A model generated the notes under the pieces. The model was not told the DNA's origin and made no database searches. It saw only the letters and a program-made list of their open reading frames with translations. From positions 245,199 to 309,198 of the forward strand of contig CAWESK010000007.1 in the NCBI GenBank assembly GCA_963811685.1: a stretch of 64,000 bases of DNA. The letters are read 5' to 3'. The translations under genes and the position numbers were made by a program. Source of the stretch: CAIWHR01 sp963811685 (GTDB taxonomy: Bacteria > Pseudomonadota > Gammaproteobacteria > Burkholderiales > Casimicrobiaceae). The number at the start of each line of letters is the position of its first letter. The first letter of the stretch is position 1. Positions 9,349 to 18,301 of the stretch are shown here, piece by piece.

Positions 9349-10197
9349 TCAGAGCTTCAATGCGGCAACCCCGGCGACCACGCTCACGGCTCCTGCCAGT
9401 CGCCGCAGGCCCAAGCCTTCCTTCAGCACGAACGCGCCGATGAGCGCGGCGAACAGCACTGAGGTTTCGCGCAGCGCGGCGACGGCGGCCACCGGCGCGC
9501 GCGTCATCGCCCACAGCACGATGCCGTAGGCGCCGAGGCTCGCGGCGCCGCCCAGGAGCCCGCGACGCCAGCCGCGGGCGATGTAGGCGAAGGCAACGGC
9601 GCCCTGGCGCGTCCAGATCCACGCGAGAAAGGGGATGGCTTCGAGAAAGATGAGCCAGCTGACATAAGCGAGCGGGTTGCCCGACGCCCGCGCGCCGGCG
9701 CCGTCGACCAGCGTGTACGCCGCGATGATGCAGGCGTTCGCAAGCGCCCACCCCGCGGCTGACGGCGGATGACGCCCGCGGCGCGCGAACGCGATGCTGA
9801 CGATGCCGAGCGAGATGAGCGCAATGCCGAGCGCGATCTGCGGGGACGGCCATTCGCGCAGGAACACGATGCCGAGCAGCGTGACGATGAGCGGCGCCGA
9901 GCCGCGCATCAGCGGGTAGGCGAACGAGAGGTCGCCCGTGCGGTAGGCGTGCGCGAGCGTCACGTAGTAGCCCCAATGGATGATCGACGACACCGCGGCG
10001 AACTTCCACGCGCTGGTATCGGGAACGCCGACGAACGGGATCACAACCAGGCCGCAGACCGCCGAGCCGGCAACGATCGTCGCCATGTCGAGCATCGGGT
10101 CGCCGCCAGGCGCCGACTTGAGGAGGGCGTTCCAGCCGGCATGGAGGAGGCCGGCGCCCAGCACCGCCAGCGTGACGCCGAGCGAGAGCTCAGTCAC
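9349..10197 (-). CDS. EamA/DMT-family transporter
   Basis: 282-residue membrane protein with about ten hydrophobic segments in two EamA repeats. The first repeat starts near LAVLGAGLLHAGWNALLK, the second near GWALANACIIAAYTLVDGAGA, and it ends in AALIGAFVLKEGLGLRRLAGA, typical of DMT exporters. GTG 10197 follows the Na/Pi transporter stop by three bases. It may export a pathway by-product or import a related amine; the substrate is unknown. Operon membership is well supported by spacing. Confidence 0.85.
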   Translation of the reverse strand: MTELSLGVTLAVLGAGLLHAGWNALLKSAPGGDPMLDMATIVAGSAVCGLVVIPFVGVPDTSAWKFAAVSSIIHWGYYVTLAHAYRTGDLSFAYPLMRGSAPLIVTLLGIVFLREWPSPQIALGIALISLGIVSIAFARRGRHPPSAAGWALANACIIAAYTLVDGAGARASGNPLAYVSWLIFLEAIPFLAWIWTRQGAVAFAYIARGWRRGLLGGAASLGAYGIVLWAMTRAPVAAVAALRETSVLFAALIGAFVLKEGLGLRRLAGAVSVVAGVAALKL

Positions 10198-10200
10198 GGG

Positions 10201-11958
10201 TCACGCCGAACGCGGCTTGCGCTTTTGCCAGTCGGCCTTGGCGGGATCGCCGTCGACCGGCGTTCCGTTCGCGTTGCCGTTGGCGGCGCCTCGCGCGCGG
10301 CCCGGCGAGCGCGCCGGCGTCGGTTCCTTGAGCCGCGTCTTCGCGAGCACGCCGGCCTGCTCGAGGATCGGATAGGCGATCGAGCAGATGTGCGAGTTGA
10401 TGCGCTTCAAGTCGGAGATGAGATCGAGATGCAGCGAAGACGTCTCGATGCTCTCCATCGTCTGGCTCGTCAGGCGCTCGAGGTGCGAATCGGCATACGC
10501 GCGCTCGAGATCGCGGAACAGCACCTTTTGCGCGAGCAGCTCCTGCGCGGCCTTCAGCTCGCCGTCCAGGAAGACGGACAGGCCGAGACGCAGATTGGTG
10601 ATGAGGCGCGCGTGCAGGTCGCAGATTTCGGCCATGCCGGCTTCCGAGAAGTTGCGGCCCTTGTCGATCTTCTTGTCCTCGACGTCGGTGATGATCCGCT
10701 CGATGATGTCGCCGACCTGCTCCATGTTGATCGTGAAGGACACGATGTCGGCCCAGCGCCGTCCCTCGTTCGGCTGGAGCGCCTCGCGCGAAATCTGCGT
10801 CAGGTAGAGCTTCACCGCGGTATAGAGGTCGTCGACGATGTCGTCCATCTTGCGCAGGCGCTCGGCGAGCGCGCGGTCGTTGGTGCGCAGCACCGTCAGC
10901 ATGCCGTTCAGCATCTGCTCGATCACATCGCCGATGCGCAGCGCTTCGCGCGCCGCGCACGAGATCGCGAGCGCGGGCGTGTCGAGCGCCGAGGGGTCGA
11001 GGTGGCGCGGCTTGGCCGGGTCGTCGCTTGCCGGTCGCGATGGCAACAGCCGTTCGGCAACCCGCGCGATCGGCGCGGTGAAGAAGATGAACGCCAGTGC
11101 CAGCGCGACGTTGAAGAGCAGGTGGAACAGCACCACCTCGCGCGCGGGATCGAGCTTCAGTCCCTCGATCCAGCCCTCGACGTGCCCGACGAGCGGCATC
11201 AGCAGCACGCAACCGATCAGCTTGAACAGGAAGTTGCCGAGCGTCACGCGCCGCGCCTCGGGCGGCGAGCGCAGCGTGGACAGCATGCCGAGGAGGCCGC
11301 TGCCGAGGTTGGCGCCGAGCACGAGGCCGAGCGCCACGGGCAGCGCTATCACCTTGAGCGACGCGAAGGCGGCGAGCAGCAGCACGACGGCGAGGCTCGA
11401 ATAGCAGAGCATCGTGAGCGCGGCAGCGACGATCATGTCGAGCACGAGGTCGCCGGTGAGCGAGGCGAAGATCACCTTGACGCCCGCGGCCTCGACGACC
11501 GGCCGCGCGGCGACGCCGATCCACTGCAGCGCGAAGATGATGAGCCCGAGGCCGATCAGGATGCGCCCGAAGCGGCCGATGGTTTCTGCCTGCCTGGCGA
11601 GAAACAGCACGACGCCGACGAAAATGAGCAGCGGCGCCAGCCACGAGAGATCGAACGACAGCACGACGGTGACGAGCGACGTGCCGACGTCCGCGCCCAG
11701 CATCACCGCGAGGGCGGGCGCGGTACCGATCAATCCCTGGCCGGCGAACGCCGCGACGATCAGCGCGGTCGCCGTGCTGCTCTGGATCAACGCCGTGACG
11801 CCGGCGCCGGCGAAGAATGCGGCGACGCGATCGTGGACGCAGCGGCGCAGCAGCCGGCGCAAAGGACCGCCGTAGAGCCGCAGGATGCCCGTGCGCACGA
11901 TGTGCGTGCCCCAGACGAGGAGCGACACGCCGGCGAGGAGGTTGAGCAGCGTCTGCAT
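10201..11958 (-). CDS. Na+/phosphate cotransporter with PhoU-like domain
   Basis: 585-residue NptA/PNaS-family protein. The N-terminal half has two Na_Pi_cotrans repeats with the signature QSSTATALIV near residues 59-68 and further spans up to about 320. The C-terminal half is a soluble helical PhoU-like domain (DVIEQMLNGML, MEQVGDIIERIITDVE). The family moves phosphate with sodium. Placed beside phosphonoacetate hydrolase, it could export or balance the phosphate released. ATG 11958 is two bases from the aminotransferase-fold lyase stop. Confidence 0.9.
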   Translation of the reverse strand: MQTLLNLLAGVSLLVWGTHIVRTGILRLYGGPLRRLLRRCVHDRVAAFFAGAGVTALIQSSTATALIVAAFAGQGLIGTAPALAVMLGADVGTSLVTVVLSFDLSWLAPLLIFVGVVLFLARQAETIGRFGRILIGLGLIIFALQWIGVAARPVVEAAGVKVIFASLTGDLVLDMIVAAALTMLCYSSLAVVLLLAAFASLKVIALPVALGLVLGANLGSGLLGMLSTLRSPPEARRVTLGNFLFKLIGCVLLMPLVGHVEGWIEGLKLDPAREVVLFHLLFNVALALAFIFFTAPIARVAERLLPSRPASDDPAKPRHLDPSALDTPALAISCAAREALRIGDVIEQMLNGMLTVLRTNDRALAERLRKMDDIVDDLYTAVKLYLTQISREALQPNEGRRWADIVSFTINMEQVGDIIERIITDVEDKKIDKGRNFSEAGMAEICDLHARLITNLRLGLSVFLDGELKAAQELLAQKVLFRDLERAYADSHLERLTSQTMESIETSSLHLDLISDLKRINSHICSIAYPILEQAGVLAKTRLKEPTPARSPGRARGAANGNANGTPVDGDPAKADWQKRKPRSA

Positions 11959-11960
11959 CG

Positions 11961-13325
11961 TCAGCCGGCGCGGGATTCCACCACGGCAAGCGCCTCGTCC
12001 AGGATCGCGAGGGCGGCATCGAGATCGGCACGCGCGATGACGAGAGGCGGCGAGAGCGTCAGCACGTTGCCCTGGCCGACCTTGAACGAGAGCCCGCGGG
12101 CGAGGCACTCGTACATCACCTGCTCGGCTTCCCGTCTTGCCGGCACGCCGTCGCGGGCGAGCTCGACGCCGAGGAGAAGGCCGATGCCGCGGACATCGGC
12201 GACGAGGGCGTGCCGTTCCTTGATCGCCCGCAGCCGGTCGAGCGCGTGCGCGCCAAGCTCCCGCGACCGCTCGAGCAGCTGCTCGCTCGCGATCACTTCG
12301 AGCGTGGCCAGCGCGGCGGCAGCGCCGACGGAGCTCTTTTCATGCGTGTAATGGCCAAGCGCGCGGTCGGCGGCGATGTCGAGGTCGCGCCGTGCGATCA
12401 GCGCCGCCATCGGGAACACGGCGCCGCCGAGTCCCTTGCCGATGACGACCATGTCCGGAACGATGTCGTAGTGCTCGAACGCGAACATCCGTCCCGTGCG
12501 GCCGAGGCAGATGGGAATCTCGTCCAGGATCAGGAGCGCGCCATGGCGGTCGCAGGCATCGCGGACGATCCGGTAATACGCGGGTGGCGGAATCTGGACG
12601 TCGGTCGAGCGCACCGTCTCGATGATGACGGCGCCGATGTCCTCTTCCTTCGCGAGGACATGGTCGATGTACTCGGCGCAGCGGGCGTTGCAGGACCCGC
12701 CGCACCCGAAGCGGCAGGTCGAGGGATCGCACGGCGGCGCATGCTCGGTCCCGGGCAACAGCGGCCCCATGCCCTTGCGGAACACCGCCTCGCCGCCGAT
12801 GGAGATCGCGTCGAGCGATGCGCCGTGGAACGAATCCCAGAGCGACAGCGTCTTGTGGCGGCCGGTTGCGAGCCGGGCAAGCTTCAGCGCCATCCCGATG
12901 GCGAGCGTCCCGCCGGGCGCGAACAGCACCTTGCCGAGAGGATCCGGCGCAAGCGCTGCGAGCCGTTGCGCCAGCGCGACCGCAGGGGCGTTGGTGAAGC
13001 GCCGCGGCGAAAACGGCAGCGTGTCGAGCTGCGCGCGCACCGCTGCCATCACGTGCGGATGCCGGTAGCCGACCTGGTGGACGCTGTTGCCGTGGAAATC
13101 CATGATGCGCCGGCCCTCGACGTCGGTGAGCCAGATGCCCTCGCATGCGGAGAGCGCATTGAAGCAAGGCGTCGACAGCGACTGGTGCAGGAAGACGTCG
13201 CTGTCGGCGTCGAGCAGCGCCCGCGTCTCGCGGTCGAGGTGCGTCTTCTCGAACTCGCGGCGCAGCGGCGACAGATTGATGTCGCCCTCGGCAGCGAGGT
13301 CGGCGGCGGAGAGCGGCTTGTTCAT
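11961..13325 (-). CDS. pbfA: Class III PLP enzyme, probable (R)-1-hydroxy-2-aminoethylphosphonate ammonia-lyase
   Basis: 454-residue fold-type I PLP protein. The Schiff-base Lys is K297 in VIGKGLGGAVFP, and the PLP ring Asp is D268 in LILDEIP. A Cys-rich insertion (five Cys at about 199-216) and the segment HQSLSTPCFNAL near the N-terminus are not typical of ordinary omega-aminotransferases. In several bacteria a class III aminotransferase-like gene next to phnY/phnA or phnX is PbfA, which removes ammonia from hydroxy-AEP to give phosphonoacetaldehyde; the context here fits exactly. An ordinary aminotransferase is the alternative. It sits between phnY and the Na/Pi transporter in one operon. 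Confidence 0.72.
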   Translation of the reverse strand: MNKPLSAADLAAEGDINLSPLRREFEKTHLDRETRALLDADSDVFLHQSLSTPCFNALSACEGIWLTDVEGRRIMDFHGNSVHQVGYRHPHVMAAVRAQLDTLPFSPRRFTNAPAVALAQRLAALAPDPLGKVLFAPGGTLAIGMALKLARLATGRHKTLSLWDSFHGASLDAISIGGEAVFRKGMGPLLPGTEHAPPCDPSTCRFGCGGSCNARCAEYIDHVLAKEEDIGAVIIETVRSTDVQIPPPAYYRIVRDACDRHGALLILDEIPICLGRTGRMFAFEHYDIVPDMVVIGKGLGGAVFPMAALIARRDLDIAADRALGHYTHEKSSVGAAAALATLEVIASEQLLERSRELGAHALDRLRAIKERHALVADVRGIGLLLGVELARDGVPARREAEQVMYECLARGLSFKVGQGNVLTLSPPLVIARADLDAALAILDEALAVVESRAG

Positions 13326-13344
13326 GGCAATGGGCAGGGCGGCC

Positions 13345-14805
13345 TTACCAGGGCAGCGAGTAGGTCTTGGTGTTGGTGAAGCTCTTCATCGCCTCCTGCA
13401 CGCCTTCCTTGTAGCCGAGGCCCGAATCCTTGATGCCGCCGAAGGGCGTGAGCTCGAGGCGGTAGCCCGGAACTTCGCGCACGTTGACCGTGCCGACGTT
13501 GAGCTCCGTCACGAGGCGGGTGATGTAATCGAGGCGGTTGGTGCATACCGAGGACGACAAGCCGTAGTCGGTGCCGTTGGCGATGCGAATCGCCTCGTCG
13601 AGGTCTTTGAAGCGGATGACCGGCGACACCGGGCCGAACGTTTCGTACTTGACGACCGCCATGTCCGGCGTGACCTGGTCGAGCAGCGTCGGTGAATACA
13701 GCGCGCCGCGGCGCACGTTGCCATGCAGCAGCTTTGCGCCGCGGGCGACCGCATCGTTGACCTTGTTCTCGAACGACGCCGCCGCGGCCTCGTCGATGAC
13801 GGTGCCCATGTCGAGCGCCGGATCCATCGGATCGCCGTACGTCCAGGCTTTCGTCCTGGCGAGCAGGCGCGCGACGAAATCGTCGGCGACGCGCTCGTGG
13901 ACCAGCATCCGCTTGATCGCCGTGCAGCGCTGCCCGGAATTCTTGTACGACCCCGCCGCCGCAAGCGCCGCGGCTTCGTCGATGTCCGCATCCTCCATCA
14001 CGATCAGCGGGTCGTTGCCGCCGAGCTCCAGCACCTGCCGCTTGTAGACGGCCTTCGCCGCGATGTACTTGCCGATGGGCACGCCGCCGGTGAAGGTGAC
14101 GAGGTCGACGGCGGGATGGGTCAGCATCTCGTCGGCGATCTCCTTCGGATCGCCGGTGACCACGGAGAACATCTCGGGCGGCAGGCCTGCCTCGTACAGG
14201 ATGTCGGCGAGCAGCAGCGCGGAAAGCGGCGTCTTCTCGGTCGGCTTCAGCACCATCCGGTTGTTGGTGGCGATGGCCGGCGCGACCTTGTGCGCGACCT
14301 GGTTCAGCGGATGGTTGAACGGCGTGATCGCCGTGATCACGCCCTGCAGCGGCTCGCGCAGCGTGTAGACCTTGCGCTTCTTGCCGTGCGGCGTGAGGTC
14401 GCAGGAAAAGATCTGCCCGTCGTCGGCCAGCGCGGCGTTGCCGGCGAAGACGAAGACATCGCAGGCACGACCGACCTCGTACAGCGAATCCTTCTTGCAG
14501 ATGCCGCACTCGGCGGTGATGAGGTCCGAGACCTCCTCGGTGCGGCCGCGGATGATCTCGGCGGCGCGATACAGGATCCGGTAGCGGTCGTGACGGGTCA
14601 GCGCCGGCCGATAAGCCCTGGCGATCGCGAACGCCCGGCGAATGTCGTCGACCGACGCCTTCGGCACCGTCCCGACGAGCGCCCCGGTGTAGGGATTGCG
14701 GACGTCGATCGAGCGCTCGGCGCCGACCTGCTCGCCGGCGATGCGCATCTTTTCGCGGAGCACGGCGCCATGCCGGACATCCTTCAATTCGGTCATCATG
14801 TTCAC
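13345..14805 (-). CDS. phnY: Phosphonoacetaldehyde dehydrogenase
   Basis: NAD-dependent aldehyde dehydrogenase of 486 residues. Catalytic Cys is C294 in SGQRCTAIKR, the general base is E260 in LELGGNDP, and the NAD segment is FTGGVPIGK near 238-246. The basic residues after the Cys (IKR) fit binding of a phosphonate group. It oxidises phosphonoacetaldehyde, made by PhnW, to phosphonoacetate, the substrate of the product of the preceding gene phnA. Several Met codons cluster at the start (MNMMTEL); 14805 is the first. Conserved pairing with phnA and phnW makes the assignment firm. Confidence 0.92.
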   Translation of the reverse strand: MNMMTELKDVRHGAVLREKMRIAGEQVGAERSIDVRNPYTGALVGTVPKASVDDIRRAFAIARAYRPALTRHDRYRILYRAAEIIRGRTEEVSDLITAECGICKKDSLYEVGRACDVFVFAGNAALADDGQIFSCDLTPHGKKRKVYTLREPLQGVITAITPFNHPLNQVAHKVAPAIATNNRMVLKPTEKTPLSALLLADILYEAGLPPEMFSVVTGDPKEIADEMLTHPAVDLVTFTGGVPIGKYIAAKAVYKRQVLELGGNDPLIVMEDADIDEAAALAAAGSYKNSGQRCTAIKRMLVHERVADDFVARLLARTKAWTYGDPMDPALDMGTVIDEAAAASFENKVNDAVARGAKLLHGNVRRGALYSPTLLDQVTPDMAVVKYETFGPVSPVIRFKDLDEAIRIANGTDYGLSSSVCTNRLDYITRLVTELNVGTVNVREVPGYRLELTPFGGIKDSGLGYKEGVQEAMKSFTNTKTYSLPW

Positions 14806-14814
14806 GGCGCGGGC

Positions 14815-16047
14815 CTAGGTCATTTGCAGATGGTTGAGCGCGACGTCGAACGCGTCGAAGTTGCGCCACCGGTGGCCCGCCGGCAGCGCGGGCGCGCGCC
14901 GGTTCGCGATCAACGGCACCTGCTGCTCGGACACGCCGCCGTGCGAGCGCAGCGGCGCGTCGAGGCCCGACAAATCGTGGCGCTCGCGGCTGGTGCCGAT
15001 CACCGTCAGCCGCTCGGAGACGACGACGAGATCGCCGACGCGATCGGGAGGGAGCTCGAAATGCGCGCAGGCGTCGGCGCGCGGCAGCACGAGCTCGATG
15101 CCGGGGATTGCCGCGATGCGGGCGCGGGCCTCCTCGGTGGCGACCGGCGACGACAGATAGACCGTTGCGAACGATCCCAGCGCGCCGTGATGGACGACGT
15201 AAGGATCGGTGATCGGCAGAATGACCCGGGTCGCGCCCGTGCCGTACGCGCGGTCGAGCGCGTCCTGCAGGAACACGATGTTCGGGCGACCGAAGGCGTC
15301 GGTCTTCGCATTCATTCCGTGGTCGGCGGTGACGACGACGGTCGCGCCCATGGCGTCGAGCGCCGAGAGATAGCCGTCCATCATCGCGTAGAAGTCGTTG
15401 GCGACGCCGACACCCGGCGCGGCCTTGTGCTGGATGTAATCGGTCGTCGACAGGTACATGATCTCCGGCCGGTCGCGCTCCATCAGCTTGACGCCGGCGG
15501 CGAAGACGAATTCGGAGAGCGCGGCGCTGTAGACCGAGGGCAGCGGAGCGCCGATGAAGCCGAGCGCGTCGTCGATGCCGTTCGCGGCACGTGTCACGCC
15601 ATCCGCCTTTTCCGCGGAAAAACAGATCCCCGTCATCTTGTGGCCGAGCAGCGCGCGAAGCTTGTCCTTGGCGGTGACGACGGCAACCTTCGCCCCCGCA
15701 TCGGCGAACGCCGCGAGAATCGTTCCGGCGCGCAGATACTTGGGATCGTTCATCATCACTTCGGCGCCGGCATCGCGGTCCCAGAAGTAATTGCCGCAGA
15801 TGCCATGGACCGACGGCGGCGCGCCGGTCACGATCGACAGATTGTTGGGGTTCGTGAACGACGGCACGACGCAGTCGGCGGTAAGGCAGGTTCCGGTCTC
15901 GCGCAGCCGGGCAAGCCAGGGGGTGCGACCCGTGGCGATCGCCTGGTTGATGTATTCGGGCTCGCAGCCGTCGACGCACACGACCACCACCGGCCGCTGC
16001 GGCGGCGAATAGCTGCGGCCGTTGACGGTGAGGGGGCGCCCCTTCAC
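14815..16047 (-). CDS. phnA: Phosphonoacetate hydrolase
   Basis: Zinc-dependent C-P bond hydrolase that splits phosphonoacetate to acetate and phosphate. The 410 residues belong to the alkaline phosphatase/NPP superfamily. Metal and nucleophile residues are visible: D26 (VCVDGCEP), T65 (PSFTNPNN), Asp and His in STTDYIQHK, DH in VVTADHGMN, and His in SHGGVSEQ. GTG 16047 overlaps the gntR stop by four bases, tying the regulator and hydrolase in one transcript. Unlike phosphonatase (PhnX), this route passes through PhnY. Confidence 0.94.
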   Translation of the reverse strand: MKGRPLTVNGRSYSPPQRPVVVVCVDGCEPEYINQAIATGRTPWLARLRETGTCLTADCVVPSFTNPNNLSIVTGAPPSVHGICGNYFWDRDAGAEVMMNDPKYLRAGTILAAFADAGAKVAVVTAKDKLRALLGHKMTGICFSAEKADGVTRAANGIDDALGFIGAPLPSVYSAALSEFVFAAGVKLMERDRPEIMYLSTTDYIQHKAAPGVGVANDFYAMMDGYLSALDAMGATVVVTADHGMNAKTDAFGRPNIVFLQDALDRAYGTGATRVILPITDPYVVHHGALGSFATVYLSSPVATEEARARIAAIPGIELVLPRADACAHFELPPDRVGDLVVVSERLTVIGTSRERHDLSGLDAPLRSHGGVSEQQVPLIANRRAPALPAGHRWRNFDAFDVALNHLQMT

Positions 16048-16844
16048 CGCGACTTCCTCGCCGACGGCGGGGCGGCTGGGCGTGCGCCGCTCCGCGCGTG
16101 GTGCATGCGCTCGCGGCTCGCCATCACGTGCTCGAACAGCGCGCGGCCGGCCGCGGCGGCGTGCCCCGCGGCAATCCGGTCGACGATCTCGCGATGCTCA
16201 CGGGTCGAGATCGGCAGCGTCCCCGATTGCGCCAGCGTCGCGCGGCGATAGAGATTGAGCTCGTTGACGAGCCGCCGATACGTGGCGAGGAGCTTCGCGT
16301 TGCCGGTAAGCTCCACCAGGCGATCGTGGAAGTCGAGATTGGCGGCGGCGTAGGTATCGACATCGCCCTTGGCCGCCGCGCGCTCCATTCGCTCGATGCG
16401 CGACCGCAGATCGCGGACGTCATCGGCGCTCGCCGTCTGCGCGAGCCTGCGCCCGACGAACTCGTCGAGCGCCGCGCGCACTTCGTAGATCTCGTCGGCT
16501 TCGTCGACGCTGATCTGCCGCACGAACACGCCGCGGTTCTTCTCGAGACGGACGAGGCCCGACCCTTCGAGCGCCCGAAACGCTTCGCGCACCGGTCCGC
16601 GCGACACGCCGAGGAGCTCCGCCACCGATGCCTCATTCAATTTGCCGCCCGCAGGCAGGTCGCCCGCGAGGATCATTCGCTCGAGCTCTTTCTGGACGAG
16701 GCCCGGGAGCGAGCTCGACTGGACGAGAGCGATGGTATCGGCGCCATTGCGGTGCACCGCCGGCGAACGCCGGTCGGAGCGCGCCGCCGCGGGTCCCGGC
16801 GGGGTCCGGGCCGAACGCGGCGAGGAAGCGGGGGACTTCAGCAT
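16044..16844 (-). CDS. GntR-family (FadR/FCD-type) regulator of the phosphonate locus
   Basis: 266-residue regulator. The N-terminal GntR winged helix (about residues 45-115) has VQKELERMILAGDLPAGGKL and SRGPVREAFRALEGSGLV. The C-terminal FCD helical domain (about 125-245) has ALDEFVGRRLAQ, NLDFHDRLVE and TREHREIVDRI; its His/Asp residues often bind a metal and a carboxylate. It leads the minus arm and faces phnS across a gap carrying the palindrome at 16871-16886, so it probably controls both arms. ATG 16844 sits only seven bases after a good -10 box, suggesting a leaderless message; an ATG at 16883 would lie in the operator and is unlikely. Confidence 0.88.
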   Translation of the reverse strand: MLKSPASSPRSARTPPGPAAARSDRRSPAVHRNGADTIALVQSSSLPGLVQKELERMILAGDLPAGGKLNEASVAELLGVSRGPVREAFRALEGSGLVRLEKNRGVFVRQISVDEADEIYEVRAALDEFVGRRLAQTASADDVRDLRSRIERMERAAAKGDVDTYAAANLDFHDRLVELTGNAKLLATYRRLVNELNLYRRATLAQSGTLPISTREHREIVDRIAAGHAAAAGRALFEHVMASRERMHHARSGARPAAPPSARKSR

Positions 16845-16851
16845 CTTGCCT

Positions 16852-16880
16852 ATGTAACGCCGATGGGTGTAGATTGTCAA
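16852..16880 (-). promoter_or_regulatory. Sigma-70 promoter for gntR-phnA arm
   Basis: On the minus strand TTGACA (16880-16875) is followed by a 17-base spacer and TTACAT (16857-16852). The -35 box lies wholly inside the GntR palindrome, so bound repressor would block it. Expected transcription start is at or next to ATG 16844. Confidence 0.65.
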
Positions 16881-16886
16881 CAATCT
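16871..16886. promoter_or_regulatory. Probable GntR operator (7-2-7 inverted repeat)
   Basis: AGATTGT-CA-ACAATCT is a perfect inverted repeat of 7 bases with a two-base centre. It resembles the TTGT-N2-ACAA cores seen for FadR-type GntR proteins. It lies in the divergent gap between the GntR gene and phnS and covers the -35 box of the minus-arm promoter. Confidence 0.65.
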
Positions 16887-17114
16887 GCAAAATCTGGCGA
16901 TGCGGGAGCGCCGCCCGGACCCCGCGTCGTTGCCGCCTGTTGTTGCCGCACGTGGTTGCCGAATGTCATCGCCGCGTCACGACGCGGGGGACAGGATGCG
17001 ATTTCCGGGTACGGTTGCCCGCACCGTGGCGCGGGCGTAGCATCTCCCGGCCCGTTCCACGCCTCCACGCAGCACTTGAATTCCGTTGCCCGCCAACCTC
17101 GAAGGAGTCCCCGC

Positions 17115-18153
17115 ATGAACTGCAATACCGGCATCTGGTGGAAGACCCTGACCGCCGCCGCCGCCGTCGGCATCCTCGCCGCCGGGCCGGTGGCCGCGCA
17201 AAAGACGACGCTCAACGTGTACACGGCGCTCGAGACCGATCAGCTGAAGGCGTACCAGGAGGGATTCAACAAGGCGTATCCGGACATCGAGCTCCAGTGG
17301 GTCCGCGACTCGACCGGGGTGATCACGGCGAAGCTCTTGGCCGAGAAGGCGGCGCCCAAGGCGGACGTGATCATGGGCGTGGCGGCCACCAGCATGGGGA
17401 TCTTCGACGCCGAAGGCATGCTGCAGCCGTACGCGCCCGCCGGGCTTGCCCGGATCGCGCCGCAGTACCGCGATGCCAAGAATCCGCCGGCATGGGTCGG
17501 CATGGACGTGTGGGGCGCGACGATCTGCTTCAACACCGCCGAAGCGGCGAAACGCAACATTCCGAAGCCGGAAACGTGGAAGGACCTGACCAAGCCCGTC
17601 TACAAGGGACAGATCGTGATGCCGCATCCGGCGTCATCGGGCACCGGCTATTTCGACGTGACCGCCTGGCTGCAGGTCTATGGCGAGGCGGACGGCTGGA
17701 AGTTCATGGACGGCCTGCACGAGAACATCGCGCAGTACATGCACTCGGGCTCGCGCCCGTGCGCGGCGGCCGCCAACGGCGAATACGTGGTCGGCATTTC
17801 GTTCGAGTATCGCGCGAATAAGCGAAAAGGCGCAGGGCAAGCCGATCGACCTCGTGTTTCCGAAGGAAGGTCTCGGCTGGGATCTGGAGGCCATCGGCAT
17901 CTACAAGGGCACGAAGAACCTGGCGGCCGCGCAGAAGCTGATGGACTGGGCGGCCTCCGACGCGGCAATGGCGCTGTACGCGAAGAACTTCGCGATCGTC
18001 GCGGTGACGAGCCAGTCGCAGCCGCTGCCCAATGTGCCGGCCAACTACGGGTCGATGCTGGTCAAGAACGACTTCGACTGGGCATCGAAGAACCGCGACA
18101 AGATTCTCGCCGAGTGGAGCAAGCGCTACGAATCAAAAGCTGCGCCGAAGTAG
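17115..18153 (+). CDS. phnS: 2-aminoethylphosphonate ABC transporter substrate-binding protein (frameshifted)
   Basis: Periplasmic binding protein of the PhnS type. A signal peptide (WWKTLTAAAAVGILAAGPVAAQ) leads the mature iron/AEP-binding fold with LNVYTALETDQLKAY, ADVIMGVAATSMG and GTGYFDVTAWLQVYGE. At about 17817-17821 one extra base shifts the frame in FEYRAN; the next frame continues as SEKAQGKPIDLVFPKEG to the natural end at 18153, giving about 345 residues. RBS GAAGGAG precedes ATG 17115. It is followed by phnT, the fused permease and phnW. The shift is more likely sequencing error than decay, since both halves are well kept. Confidence 0.88.
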
Positions 18154-18158
18154 GGTTA

Positions 18159-18217
18159 TTCCGTCATCGCGGCGAGAGGGCGGAGTGTTGACAAGCCGCC
18201 GTTGCGCGATGACGGAA
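18159..18217 (+). other. Hairpin 1 between phnS and phnT
   Basis: A perfect 13-base inverted repeat (TTCCGTCATCGCG, 18159-18171; its complement 18205-18217) encloses a smaller GGCGG/CCGCC stem. No U-run follows, so it is unlikely to be a plain terminator. It begins six bases after the phnS stop. Confidence 0.6.
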
Positions 18218-18222
18218 CAACT

Positions 18223-18265
18223 CGCCGAGTTCAAGCGGCGGCCGATGCCGCCGCTTAACTCGGCG
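18223..18265 (+). other. Hairpin 2 between phnS and phnT
   Basis: A stem of 18 base pairs with one bulged base (left arm 18223-18241, loop CCGATG, right arm 18248-18265) immediately follows hairpin 1 and ends 36 bases before the phnT start. Tandem stems after a binding-protein gene commonly stabilise its mRNA and lower downstream expression. Confidence 0.6.
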
Positions 18266-18301
18266 GGCTGATTTATCGCGACGGATTGCTTTGATTTTCC
18301 C

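Noticed and set aside
9769..12351. Reading frame of 860 codons on the plus strand
   Set aside because: Antisense to the EamA and Na/Pi transporter genes, with Arg/Glu/Gln-rich low-complexity sequence.
16883..16883. Upstream ATG for the GntR regulator
   Set aside because: It would start inside the palindrome and upstream of the -10 box, so it could not be translated from the identified promoter.
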